Assembly (NCBI GenBank): GCA_964523945.1
Contig: CAZGBU010000026.1
Span: 1 to 20,630, forward strand
Source: CAKTOF01 sp964523945
Lineage (GTDB): Bacteria > Bacillota > Clostridia > Oscillospirales > Oscillospiraceae
Length of the DNA: 20,630 nt
Reading direction: 5' to 3'
Position 1 is the first letter of the stretch. The number at the start of each line of letters is the position of its first letter. Both the position numbers and the translations under genes were made by a program. The notes below the pieces were generated by a model. That model did not search any database and was not told the origin of the DNA. It worked only from the letters and a program-made list of their open reading frames with translations. Positions 1-6,413 of this stretch are shown piece after piece.

Positions 1-283
1 TGCAAATAACCTCAAGAAGAACGGCGGCTTCATCCCGGGCTTCCGCCCCGGCAGGCCGACGGCTGAATTCATCCAGAAAGTCATTATGAAGATCACGCTG
101 TTTGGCGCGCTGTATCTTGGTGTGGTGGCGCTCATGCCCATTATTGTCGGCAACGTGGTTGGCATCAACAGCCTGTCCATTGGCGGCACGTCCATCATCA
201 TTGTGGTTGGCGTTGCACTTGAGACGGTCAAAGCGCTCGAGGCGCAGATGTTGATGCGGCACTATAAGGGCTTCCTGGAGTAA
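1..283 (+). CDS. secY: Protein translocase subunit SecY, C-terminal part only
   Basis: This is the 3' end of secY, cut by the window start; the reading frame begins at base 2 and ends at TAA 281-283. SecY is the pore-forming subunit of the SecYEG translocon in the cytoplasmic membrane. The visible part starts with the conserved cytosolic loop (NNLKKNGGFIPGFRPGRPT), just before TM10. Two hydrophobic segments follow (about ITLFGALYLGVVALMPIIVG and SIIIVVGVALETVKAL), then a short cytosolic tail ending RHYKGFLE, as in Firmicute SecY. It is followed after 15 bases by adk, the usual order in the spc operon. Only about 93 residues are present, so nothing can be said about the rest. Confidence 0.97.
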   Translation, partial: ANNLKKNGGFIPGFRPGRPTAEFIQKVIMKITLFGALYLGVVALMPIIVGNVVGINSLSIGGTSIIIVVGVALETVKALEAQMLMRHYKGFLE

Positions 284-298
284 GGGGAGGAGAGCGGA

Positions 299-931
299 AT
301 GAAACTGATCCTGTTGGGCGCCCCTGGCGCCGGAAAAGGTACCCAGGCTGAGATCCTCAGCGCCAAACTGGGCATTCCCACCATCTCCACCGGCAACATT
401 CTCCGCGAGGCGGTGAAAAACCAGACGCCGGTTGGCCTGCAGGCCAAGTCCTATATGGATCGCGGCGCGCTGGTGCCCGACGATGTAATCGTCGGCATCG
501 TCAAAGAGCGTGTGGCGCAGGACGACTGCAAAAACGGTTTTATCCTCGACGGCATGCCCCGTACGATTCCGCAGGCGCAGGCGCTTGTGGACGCGGGGAT
601 CGAGTTCGACTGTGTCATCTCCATCGAAATTTCCGATGCGGTGATCGAAGATCGCATGACAGGCCGGCGCACTTGCGCCGCCTGCGGTGCGAGCTTCCAT
701 GTGACGGCAAATCCGCCAAAGGTCGAGGGCGTTTGCGACAACTGCGGCGGCGAGCTGACAGTCCGCAGCGATGACGCCGCTGAAACGGTGCGCGCCCGTC
801 TGAAAACGTTCCATGAGGAGACAGAGCCGCTCAAGGGTTTCTATGAAAAGCTTGGCAAACTCAAGCTCATCGAGGGCGACCAGCCAATCGAGCAGGCAAC
901 TGCTGACATTCTGGCAGCCCTGGGTGTCTGA
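299..931 (+). CDS. adk: Adenylate kinase, zinc-containing long form
   Basis: Cytosolic enzyme that interconverts ATP + AMP and 2 ADP. The 210 residues match the long bacterial form. The P-loop GAPGAGKGTQ lies at residues 7-16, the AMP-binding region includes STGNILR (30-36), and the signature FILDGMPRT starts at 81 (Met where Phe is more usual). The LID domain carries four cysteines at 126, 129, 146 and 149, the zinc-binding set found in many Gram-positive adenylate kinases. ATG 299 is preceded by GGGGAGGAG at a proper distance. The gene sits 15 bases after secY and 3 bases before map, so all three are very likely co-transcribed. Confidence 0.97.
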   Translation: MKLILLGAPGAGKGTQAEILSAKLGIPTISTGNILREAVKNQTPVGLQAKSYMDRGALVPDDVIVGIVKERVAQDDCKNGFILDGMPRTIPQAQALVDAGIEFDCVISIEISDAVIEDRMTGRRTCAACGASFHVTANPPKVEGVCDNCGGELTVRSDDAAETVRARLKTFHEETEPLKGFYEKLGKLKLIEGDQPIEQATADILAALGV

Positions 932-934
932 ACT

Positions 935-1690
935 ATGATTCAAGTTAAAATCGACCGTGAGATCGAATTGATGCGCGAGGCCTGTAAGATTACCGCGGCA
1001 GCCCGTGCCCTGGCAGGGGAAATGGTAAGACCTGGCGTTACGACTGCGCACATCGACAAGGCGGTGCACGATTTTATTGTCTCACACGGTGCAAAGCCAT
1101 CGTTCCTGCACTACAATGGCTTCCCGGCCAGCATCTGCATCTCCGTGAACGATGTTGTCATCCACGGTATTCCGGGCAGCCGGAAGCTGAAAGAAGGCGA
1201 CATCGTTTCGGTAGACGTCGGCGCTTACTACAAGGGATTCCATGGCGACTGTGCCGCAACGTATGCCTGTGGCGAGATCTCCGAGACGGCCAAGCGGCTG
1301 ATCGAGGTCACAAAGCAGAGCTTCTTCGAAAGCGTCCGGTTTGCCCGCCAGGGCAACCGCGTCTCCGACATCTCCCATGCTGTGCAGGCTTATGTGGAGG
1401 CAAACGGTTTTTCTGTTGTTCGCAGCTTCGTGGGTCACGGCGTAGGCGCGAATCTCCATGAGGAACCTGAAGTACCGAATTTCGGGCGCCCCGGAAGGGG
1501 CCCCAGGCTGGTCCGCGGCATGACGCTGGCCATCGAACCCATGGTCACGGAGGGAACGTACGAGGTACGTGTCCTGCGTGACAACTGGACGACGGTCACA
1601 TGCGACGGAAAGCTTTCGGCGCACTATGAAAATACTGTGCTCATTACCGACGGCGAGCCGGAAATCCTCACCGTCACCGGGGAACTTTGA
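935..1690 (+). CDS. map: Methionine aminopeptidase, type I
   Basis: Removes the initiator methionine from nascent proteins in the cytosol. The 251-residue protein has the complete type I pita-bread active site: substrate His77, and metal ligands Asp94 (VDVGA), Asp105 (HGDCAATY), His168 (GHGVG), Glu201 (IEPM) and Glu232 (HYENTV). It lacks the N-terminal SEC-C zinc extension that some clostridial paralogs carry. ATG 935 follows the adk stop by 3 bases and has no strong Shine-Dalgarno, so translational coupling to adk is likely. The next gene starts one base after its TGA. Confidence 0.97.
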   Translation: MIQVKIDREIELMREACKITAAARALAGEMVRPGVTTAHIDKAVHDFIVSHGAKPSFLHYNGFPASICISVNDVVIHGIPGSRKLKEGDIVSVDVGAYYKGFHGDCAATYACGEISETAKRLIEVTKQSFFESVRFARQGNRVSDISHAVQAYVEANGFSVVRSFVGHGVGANLHEEPEVPNFGRPGRGPRLVRGMTLAIEPMVTEGTYEVRVLRDNWTTVTCDGKLSAHYENTVLITDGEPEILTVTGEL

Positions 1691-1691
1691 T

Positions 1692-1979
1692 ATGGAACTG
1701 GCAATCGCGGACATCGTGATTTCCCTTGCCGGGCGCGATCGCGGCAGCTATGCGTTTGTCATTGGGCTGGAGGATGGTTATGCCCTTCTGGCCGATGGCA
1801 AAGGCAGGCGCCTCGAGCGGCCCAAGCGCAAGAAGTGCAAGCACATTGCCAAAGTTGCCCGGATCGATTCCCGCGTCGCCGAGAAGCTTCGCGCCGGCGA
1901 CCGAGTACTCAACAGCGAGTTACGAAAAGACCTGGCTGCATTCAGCCGGGAACAGGGCAGTCAAAACCAAGGAGGGTAA
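1692..1979 (+). CDS. KOW-domain RNA-binding protein (L14e-like), ribosomal operon
   Basis: A 95-residue basic protein. Its N-terminal half (about residues 5-45) reads as a KOW-type SH3 barrel: a GRDRGSYAFVIG turn, then a lysine/arginine-rich segment (ERPKRKKCKHI). In Firmicutes a small KOW protein resembling ribosomal L14e/L6e is regularly encoded between map and infA, and this gene is in exactly that place. The role is probably RNA or ribosome binding, but the precise function is not established. The frame is open upstream to base 1569 inside map. ATG 1692 is preferred because it begins one base after the map stop and its product starts like the family (MELAIADIV). The Shine-Dalgarno of infA overlaps its 3' end. 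Confidence 0.9.
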   Translation: MELAIADIVISLAGRDRGSYAFVIGLEDGYALLADGKGRRLERPKRKKCKHIAKVARIDSRVAEKLRAGDRVLNSELRKDLAAFSREQGSQNQGG

Positions 1980-1985
1980 CGAAAC

Positions 1986-2204
1986 TTGGCCAAAGACGAC
2001 GTAATCGAGCTTGAGGGCATCGTAACCGATGCGCTGCCAAATGCAATGTTCTCCGTTGACATTGGGAACGGACACACCATTCTGGCACACATTTCCGGCA
2101 AGCTCCGGATGAACTTTATTAAGATCCTGCCCGGTGACAAGGTCACCGTGCAGATGTCGCCCTATGATCTTACCCGGGGCAGAATCACATGGAGAAGTAA
2201 GTAG
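1986..2204 (+). CDS. infA: Translation initiation factor IF-1 (TTG start)
   Basis: IF-1 binds the 30S A site and helps IF-2 and IF-3 during initiation. The 72-residue product is full length: a single S1/OB-fold, from MAKDDVIELEG through FSVDIGNGHTILAHISGKLRMNFIKILPGD to the usual end of the form YDLTRGRITWR. The start codon is TTG at 1986. The Shine-Dalgarno AAGGAGGG (1969-1976) lies within the last codons of the KOW gene, 9 bases from the start, and no ATG in frame fits the conserved N-terminus. A rare start codon on infA could set its expression relative to the ribosomal proteins around it. Confidence 0.97.
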   Translation: MAKDDVIELEGIVTDALPNAMFSVDIGNGHTILAHISGKLRMNFIKILPGDKVTVQMSPYDLTRGRITWRSK

Positions 2205-2232
2205 AGCCTACGGCTCAGATGGAGGTAATCAC

Positions 2233-2346
2233 ATGAAAGTCAGACCGTCTGTCAAGCCCATGTGCGAAAAATGCAAGGTCATCAAGCGCAAGGGCCGTGT
2301 AATGGTTATTTGCGAAAATCCGAAGCATAAGCAGAGACAAGGTTAA
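2233..2346 (+). CDS. rpmJ: 50S ribosomal protein L36
   Basis: A 37-residue large-subunit protein of the zinc-ribbon (C+) type. The metal ligands are Cys11, Cys14, Cys27 and His32 within the canonical MKVRPSVKPMCEKCK start and NPKHKQRQG end. Because the zinc-binding form is present, a zinc-free paralog elsewhere would be the expected backup under zinc starvation; none is in this window. ATG 2233 has GGAGG (2221-2225) at good spacing. It lies 28 bases after infA and 17 bases before rpsM in the standard order. Confidence 0.98.
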   Translation: MKVRPSVKPMCEKCKVIKRKGRVMVICENPKHKQRQG

Positions 2347-2363
2347 GGAGGTGCTGAAGCAGA

Positions 2364-2732
2364 ATGGCACGTATTTCCGGTATTGACCTGCCGCGTGAGA
2401 AACGCATCGAGATCGGTCTCACCTATATCTATGGTATCGGCAGAAAAAGCGCGAACGATATTCTGAAGGCAACTGGCATCGACCCCGACATCCGCGTCAA
2501 GGATCTGACGGAGGATCAGGAGTCGGCGCTCCGTGAGGAGATTGACAAGCACTACACCATCGAGGGCGACCTGCGCCGCGAGGTAGCGCTGAACATCAAG
2601 AGCCTGACGGAGATCGGCTGCTACCGCGGCATGCGCCATCGCCGCGGCCTGCCGGTCCGCGGCCAGCGCAGCAAGACAAACGCGCGCACCCGCAAGGGCC
2701 CGAAGAAGACCATCGCCAATAAGAAGAAGTAA
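2364..2732 (+). CDS. rpsM: 30S ribosomal protein S13
   Basis: Head protein of the small subunit that contacts the P-site tRNA and the inter-subunit bridge. The 122 residues begin with the conserved MARISGIDLPREKRIEIGLTY and include the helix-two-turns-helix region. They end with the basic tail (RGLPVRGQRSKTNARTRKGP) that reaches toward tRNA. AAGGAGG at 2345-2351 precedes ATG 2364. It lies 13 bases before rpsK. Confidence 0.98.
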   Translation: MARISGIDLPREKRIEIGLTYIYGIGRKSANDILKATGIDPDIRVKDLTEDQESALREEIDKHYTIEGDLRREVALNIKSLTEIGCYRGMRHRRGLPVRGQRSKTNARTRKGPKKTIANKKK

Positions 2733-2745
2733 GGAGGGATATGCA

Positions 2746-3147
2746 ATGGCTGCAAATACAAAAGGCAAGAAAGTTGTCAAGCGCCGCCGCGAGCGCAAAG
2801 TCGTGGAACAGGGGGCTGTGCATATTCGCTCCTCGTTTAACAATACCATGGTGACAATCACCGACCTGAACGGCAACGCGCTCTCTTGGGCGTCGTCCGG
2901 CGGGCTTGGCTTCCGCGGTTCGAGAAAGTCCACTCCGTTTGCTGCCCAGTCCGCTGCTGAGACGGCTGCCAAGGCTGCAATGGAGTACGGCCTCAAGACC
3001 GTTGAAGTGTATGTCAAGGGCCCGGGTCAGGGCCGTGAGGCCGCGATCCGCGCGCTCCAGTCGGCTGGTCTCGAGGTCGTTATGATTAAGGACGTTACGC
3101 CGATCCCGCACAATGGCTGCCGTCCGCCCAAGCGCCGCCGCGTCTGA
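2746..3147 (+). CDS. rpsK: 30S ribosomal protein S11
   Basis: Platform protein of the small subunit, near the mRNA exit and the 16S rRNA 3' end. It has 133 residues. The Lys/Arg-rich N-terminal extension (residues 1-20) is followed by the family core, with HIRSSFNNTMVTITDLNGNALSWASSGGLGFRGSRKSTPFA split over the first half. It ends in the invariant THNGCRPPKRRRV-type tail (here IPHNGCRPPKRRRV). AAGGAGG precedes the start. Standard alpha-operon position between rpsM and rpsD. Confidence 0.98.
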   Translation: MAANTKGKKVVKRRRERKVVEQGAVHIRSSFNNTMVTITDLNGNALSWASSGGLGFRGSRKSTPFAAQSAAETAAKAAMEYGLKTVEVYVKGPGQGREAAIRALQSAGLEVVMIKDVTPIPHNGCRPPKRRRV

Positions 3148-3171
3148 TAACAGGAAGGAGGAAACTGATTT

Positions 3172-3768
3172 ATGGCTAAGAATACACAGCCTGTTCTCAA
3201 ACGCTGCAGAACGCTGGGCGTCTCGCCGGCTGTCATGGGCTACTCCAAGTCCTCGAACAAGAAGCCGGGCGGTCAGCGCCGTTCGAAAAAGTCCGAGTAC
3301 GCGACGCAGCTGACAGAGAAGCAGAAGGTGAAATTTGTCTACGGCATTCTCGAGAAGCAGTTCCGGATGTACTACGAGAAGGCTGCCCGTGCTGAGGGCA
3401 ACACCGGCGAGGTGCTGCTGAGCATGGTCGAGCGCCGGCTGGACAACGTGGTCTATCGCCTGGGTTTTGCCAATACCCGCCGTCAGGCGCGGCAGCTGGT
3501 CAACCACGGGCACTTCACGGTGAACGGCAAGCGCGTCAATATTCCGTCCTACCTGGTCAAGGTTGGCGACGTCGTCGCCGTGTGCGAGAAGAGCACATCC
3601 AATGCATTCTTCAAGCAGCTCAAGGAAGCCGATGCGTTCAGACCGTCGCCGAAGTGGCTCGACAAGGACAAGAACACACTTACGGGTAAAGTGATTGCGA
3701 TTCCCGCAAAGGAAGACATCGACTTCGAAATTGCGGAGCATCTCATCGTCGAGTTCTACTCTAAATAA
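3172..3768 (+). CDS. rpsD: 30S ribosomal protein S4
   Basis: Primary 16S rRNA-binding protein that nucleates 30S assembly, and in several bacteria also a translational autoregulator. It has 198 residues. The N-terminal region carries only one cysteine (KRCRTLGVSP), so this is the zinc-free type. An S4 RNA-binding domain follows at about residues 87-150 (ERRLDNVVYRLGFANTRRQARQLVNHGH). The C-terminus is of the usual kind. AAGGAGG (3155-3161) precedes ATG 3172. The spacer between this gene and rpoA is the longest inside the operon (80 bases) and contains structured sequence described separately. Confidence 0.97.
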   Translation: MAKNTQPVLKRCRTLGVSPAVMGYSKSSNKKPGGQRRSKKSEYATQLTEKQKVKFVYGILEKQFRMYYEKAARAEGNTGEVLLSMVERRLDNVVYRLGFANTRRQARQLVNHGHFTVNGKRVNIPSYLVKVGDVVAVCEKSTSNAFFKQLKEADAFRPSPKWLDKDKNTLTGKVIAIPAKEDIDFEIAEHLIVEFYSK

Positions 3769-3805
3769 CGCTTCACCCTCGTTTATTGGAAAGCTGAACA
3801 TGGCA

Positions 3806-3824
3806 GCGAAACAATTTGTTTCGC
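3806..3824 (+). promoter_or_regulatory. Perfect palindrome in the rpsD-rpoA spacer, possible translational control element
   Basis: GCGAAACAA at 3806-3814 and TTGTTTCGC at 3816-3824 are exact inverse complements around one T. It is not followed by a T-run, so it does not look like a terminator. Upstream, ACCCTC (3775-3780) can pair with GAGGGT (3834-3839), or CCTCGT (3777-3782) with ACGAGG (3829-3834). Either pairing would close a stem over the palindrome and cover part of the rpoA Shine-Dalgarno. That would suit translational control, for example by S4. The pairing is seen in the sequence; the regulation is inference. Confidence 0.5.
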
Positions 3825-3848
3825 GGATACGAGGAGGGTATTTGATAT

Positions 3849-4805
3849 ATGGTTGAAATAGAGAAGCCCCGCATTGAGTGTCTGGATTCTCCGGAGAATC
3901 CTTCGTACGGCAAATATGTGATCGAGCCGCTGGAGCGCGGCTACGGTACAACGCTTGGCAACTCGCTCCGGCGGATTCTGCTCTCGAGCCTGCCGGGCAC
4001 GGCCGCAACGTCGATCAAGATTGCCGGCATCCAGCATGAGTTCTCCACCATTCCCGGTGTAAAGGAAGATGTCACTGAGATTGTCCTGAACGTCAAGAAG
4101 ATCATCGCCAAGCTCTACTGTGACGGCGTCAAAACGGTCTACATTGACGCGATCGGGGAAAGAGAGGTCTGCGCCGGCGACATCAAGGCCGACAGCGAGG
4201 TCGAGATCCTCAACCCGGATCTGCATATCTGCACGCTGGGGCCGGACGCCTCGCTGAATATGGAGATCACCATGTCCAGCGGCCGCGGCTATGTCTCGGC
4301 CGATCGCAACAAGTCGGCGCGTACCATGATCGGCGTAATTCCGATTGACTCCATCTACACGCCGGTCTATAAGGTTAACTACACCGTGGAAAACACCCGC
4401 GTGGGCAACATGACCGACTATGACAAGCTGACGCTTGAGGTCTGGACCGATGGCACGATCGCTGCGCGCGATGCGGTGTCGCTCGGCGCCAAGATCCTGT
4501 CGGATCATCTGACTCTGTTTACCGATCTGTCCGAGACGGTGGCCAACAGCTCCACAGTTGTGGAAAAGACGACCGACCAGAAGGACAAAATGCTCGAGAT
4601 GACCATCGAGGAACTCGATTTGTCGGTTCGAAGTTTCAACTGCCTGAAGCGTGCCAACATCAACAACGTTGAGGACTTGATTTCCAAGACGCCGGAGGAT
4701 ATGATGAAGGTGCGCAACATGGGCAGAAAATCGCTGGAAGAAGTTCAGAACAAGCTGGCAATGATGGGCCTGAGCCTGGCCAGCGAGGATTCCGCCAGTA
4801 CCTGA
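3849..4805 (+). CDS. rpoA: DNA-directed RNA polymerase alpha subunit
   Basis: Scaffold subunit for RNA polymerase assembly and target of UP elements and activators. It has 318 residues. The N-terminal dimerisation domain (about 1-230) includes the conserved GYGTTLGNSLRRILLSSLPG. A flexible linker with an acidic/lysine-rich stretch follows, then the alpha-CTD (about 250-312) with the helix-hairpin-helix signature ELDLSVRSFNCLKRANI and KVRNMGRKSLEEVQNKL. The start ATG 3849 follows GGAGGG by 10 bases. Usual Firmicute position between rpsD and rplQ. Confidence 0.98.
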   Translation: MVEIEKPRIECLDSPENPSYGKYVIEPLERGYGTTLGNSLRRILLSSLPGTAATSIKIAGIQHEFSTIPGVKEDVTEIVLNVKKIIAKLYCDGVKTVYIDAIGEREVCAGDIKADSEVEILNPDLHICTLGPDASLNMEITMSSGRGYVSADRNKSARTMIGVIPIDSIYTPVYKVNYTVENTRVGNMTDYDKLTLEVWTDGTIAARDAVSLGAKILSDHLTLFTDLSETVANSSTVVEKTTDQKDKMLEMTIEELDLSVRSFNCLKRANINNVEDLISKTPEDMMKVRNMGRKSLEEVQNKLAMMGLSLASEDSAST

Positions 4806-4841
4806 CGGATTGCCCACTCTGCCGGAAGGAGGAAAATCACA

Positions 4842-5183
4842 ATGCCCGGAACACGCAAGCTCGGCAGAACGACCGATCAGCGCAGAGCCATGCTCAGAGC
4901 GATGACCACGTATCTGCTGGAAAACGGCCGGATTGAAACGACGTTTACCCGTGCCAAAGAGGTTCAGCCGCTCGCGGAAAAGATGATCACGCTCGGCAAG
5001 GAAAACACGCTCGCTTCGTATCGGAAAGCGCTCTCGTTCCTGACCAAGGAGGACGTTGCGCAGAAGGTCTTCAAGGAGACTGCCCCGAAATATGCCGACC
5101 GCAACGGCGGCTATACGCGCGTTGTCCGTACTGGCCCGCGCCGCGGCGACTGCGCCGAGATGGCAGTGATCGAGCTGGTCTGA
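4842..5183 (+). CDS. rplQ: 50S ribosomal protein L17
   Basis: Large-subunit protein near the polypeptide exit region, last gene of the ribosomal operon. The 113 residues are the short bacterial form, with the conserved start MPGTRKLGRTTDQRRAMLR (His replaced by Thr relative to many homologs), TYLLENGRIETTFTRAKEVQPLAEKMITL, and the end GPRRGDCAEMAVIELV. AAGGAGG precedes ATG 4842. A strong terminator begins 15 bases after its stop. In many Firmicutes the ecfA transporter genes follow rplQ; here they do not. Confidence 0.98.
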   Translation: MPGTRKLGRTTDQRRAMLRAMTTYLLENGRIETTFTRAKEVQPLAEKMITLGKENTLASYRKALSFLTKEDVAQKVFKETAPKYADRNGGYTRVVRTGPRRGDCAEMAVIELV

Positions 5184-5192
5184 TCGTCATCA

Positions 5193-5222
5193 TGGATAAA
5201 ACCCCCTTATCGGCACATACTG
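5193..5222 (+). promoter_or_regulatory. Candidate sigma-G-type (forespore) promoter of spoVAC, nested in the rplQ terminator
   Basis: TGGATA (5193-5198), a 17-base spacer, and CATACTG (5216-5222) resemble the sigma-F/sigma-G consensus (GNATA-like -35, CATNNTA-like -10), each with a mismatch. The -10 lies in the terminator loop. Transcription would then start near 5229, in the 3' arm, giving a very short leader that begins with the AAGGGGG ribosome binding site and cannot form the hairpin. This is inference from motif and position; no better promoter was seen. Confidence 0.4.
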
Positions 5223-5241
5223 TTCCGGTAAGGGGGTTTTT
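5198..5241 (+). terminator. Intrinsic terminator of the ribosomal operon
   Basis: A 16-bp stem pairs AAAACCCCCTTATCGG (5198-5213) with CCGGTAAGGGGGTTTT (5225-5240). It has one G-U pair, an 11-base loop, and a T-run that forms the end of the 3' arm. Its 3' arm also contains AAGGGGG (5230-5236), the only Shine-Dalgarno-like sequence for the next gene. Confidence 0.93.
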
Positions 5242-5244
5242 GCA

Positions 5245-5691
5245 TTGGATATGACAAACGAGGAATACGGGAAATATGTCGACAGGATGTCGCCAAAGTC
5301 ACCGCTGTGGAAAGACCTAATCGGCGCGTTTGTGATCGGCGGCCTGATCTGCACAGTCGGCCAGCTTGTGCTGACCGGCTGGGGAGCACTGGGGCTGGAT
5401 GAGACAGCGGCTGGTACCGCTACGTCGGCCAGCATGGTGTTCCTCGGCGCGCTGCTCACCGGCCTGAACGTCTATAGCAAAATTGCCAAGGTTGCCGGTG
5501 CTGGTACGCTGGTGCCGATTACCGGCTTTGCCAACTCCATCGTCGCACCGGCGATTGAGTTCAGAACGGAGGGCTTTGTACTCGGTGTCGGCGCAAAGAT
5601 GTTCGTCATTGCTGGTCCGGTCCTGGTCTATGGCATTTCAGCCAGTGTACTCTACGGGATTGTGCTGTATCTGCTCGAGCGATTTGTTTGA
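5245..5691 (+). CDS. spoVAC: Stage V sporulation protein AC
   Basis: SpoVAC is an inner forespore-membrane protein of the SpoVA channel that moves Ca-dipicolinic acid into spores and releases it on germination. The 148-residue product has four or more hydrophobic segments. The family core is clear: FVIGGLICTVGQ near residue 29, VPITGFANSIVAPAIEF in the middle, and GFVLGVGAKMFVIAGPVLVYG toward the end. I chose TTG 5245 because AAGGGGG ends 8 bases before it; ATG 5251, two codons in, is 14 bases away but possible. Normally spoVAC is followed by spoVAD and spoVAE. Here it stands alone between L17 and a c-di-AMP receptor gene, so the partners must be elsewhere or absent. Confidence 0.9.
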   Translation: MDMTNEEYGKYVDRMSPKSPLWKDLIGAFVIGGLICTVGQLVLTGWGALGLDETAAGTATSASMVFLGALLTGLNVYSKIAKVAGAGTLVPITGFANSIVAPAIEFRTEGFVLGVGAKMFVIAGPVLVYGISASVLYGIVLYLLERFV

Positions 5692-5730
5692 CATCGACCG
5701 TTTCAATTGCACGGAACAAATGCATTTTTT
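5679..5730 (+). terminator. Possible weak terminator after spoVAC
   Basis: ATTTGTT (5682-5688, at the end of the gene) pairs with AACAAAT (5715-5721). The flanking GC/GC pair and an internal CCG/CGG pair extend it, and ATTTTTTG follows. The stem is AT-rich with an internal loop, so termination would be modest. Confidence 0.35.
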
Positions 5731-5739
5731 GATTTGCTC

Positions 5740-5769
5740 TTGATTTTCCTGTGCTGGATACTGCATAAT
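5740..5769 (+). promoter_or_regulatory. Vegetative-type promoter of the c-di-AMP receptor gene
   Basis: TTGATT (5740-5745), an 18-base spacer and CATAAT (5764-5769) lie 31 bases upstream of the ATG at 5801, giving a short leader with AAGGAGG (5787-5793). It separates this gene from the sporulation gene before it. Confidence 0.6.
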
Positions 5770-5800
5770 AGAAGTAATCACAGTGCAAGGAGGTCCAGAC

Positions 5801-6151
5801 ATGGAACAGAAAAACAATAAGCTTATCCTGGCGGTTTTACAGGGCGAGGACTACGATGAAACGGTGCACAAGCTGAATCAGAGCGGCTTCTTCGTCACGC
5901 TGCTCAGTTCCACCGGCGGATTTCTGAAGCGCAAAAGCACGACGGTGATGATCGGTGTGCCGGAGGAGAAAGTACCGGAGGTGCTGGCGATTCTGAAGCA
6001 GTTCGCTGGCAAGCGGATCGAGACTGTCTATCAGTATGTCAATACACCGAGCAATGATGCGCTGATGATGCCGCCGACGGTACAGACGCAGCGCGAAGCA
6101 GGCGGCGTTACGGTGTTTTGTCTGGGGCTGGAGTCCATCGAAAAATTCTGA
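5801..6151 (+). CDS. darA: Cyclic-di-AMP receptor, DarA/PstA family
   Basis: PII-like trimeric cytosolic protein that binds cyclic di-AMP; its downstream partner is still poorly defined in most bacteria. The 116 residues fit the family: N-terminal strand KLILAVLQGEDY, the glycine-rich TGGFLKRKSTTVMIGVP (38-54) that shapes the ligand pocket, and C-terminal GGVTVFCLGLESIEKF (101-116). The frame is open from GTG 5783, but ATG 5801 is the start because AAGGAGG lies 7 bases before it. It has its own promoter and terminator, so it is probably monocistronic. In B. subtilis the homolog (yaaQ/darA) lies near tmk and holB, so this location is different. Confidence 0.92.
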   Translation: MEQKNNKLILAVLQGEDYDETVHKLNQSGFFVTLLSSTGGFLKRKSTTVMIGVPEEKVPEVLAILKQFAGKRIETVYQYVNTPSNDALMMPPTVQTQREAGGVTVFCLGLESIEKF

Positions 6152-6164
6152 TTGCAGAGCAATG

Positions 6165-6203
6165 ATCAGCGGCGCGCGGAAAACTCTGCGCGCCGCTGAT
6201 TTT
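6165..6203 (+). terminator. Intrinsic terminator after darA
   Basis: A perfect 13-bp GC-rich stem pairs ATCAGCGGCGCGC (6165-6177) with GCGCGCCGCTGAT (6188-6200). It has a 10-base loop and is followed by TTT. It lies between convergent genes. On the minus strand the hairpin is not followed by T, so it serves mainly the + strand. Confidence 0.8.
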
Positions 6204-6211
6204 GAATCGGA

Positions 6212-6412
6212 TCAGGACAGATCCAGATCCGGCGGTACGTCAATCTCATCCGAGACATACTTTCCGTTCTTCTTTCGCTGGCGCACACATTCTGAGAGCA
6301 GATATTCAATCTGGCCGTTGACCGACCGGAAGTCATCCTCTGCCCATGCGGCGATCGCCGCATACAGTTTGGGAGAGAGCCGCAGCGGAATCTGCTTTTT
6401 CTGTTCAGCCAT
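6212..6412 (-). CDS. Small ribbon-helix-helix (Arc/CopG-like) DNA-binding protein
   Basis: A 66-residue protein. Residues 6-45 read as a ribbon-helix-helix: strand KQIPLRLSP, helix A KLYAAIAAWAEDDF, turn RSVNG, helix B QIEYLLSECVRQRKK. The tail is acidic (DEIDVPPDLDL). Such proteins act as dimers and bind short palindromes in the major groove. ATG 6412 begins one base after the stop of the SPFH gene, so the two are almost certainly co-translated. An upstream in-frame ATG at 6454 would lie inside the SPFH gene and has no ribosome binding site. A natural target is the palindrome over the operon's promoter, which would make it an autorepressor; that is inference. Confidence 0.85.
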   Translation of the reverse strand: MAEQKKQIPLRLSPKLYAAIAAWAEDDFRSVNGQIEYLLSECVRQRKKNGKYVSDEIDVPPDLDLS

Positions 6413-6413
6413 T

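Noticed and set aside
2596..4817. Long minus-strand frames opposite rpsM-rpoA
   Set aside because: Antisense shadows of universally conserved ribosomal and polymerase genes.
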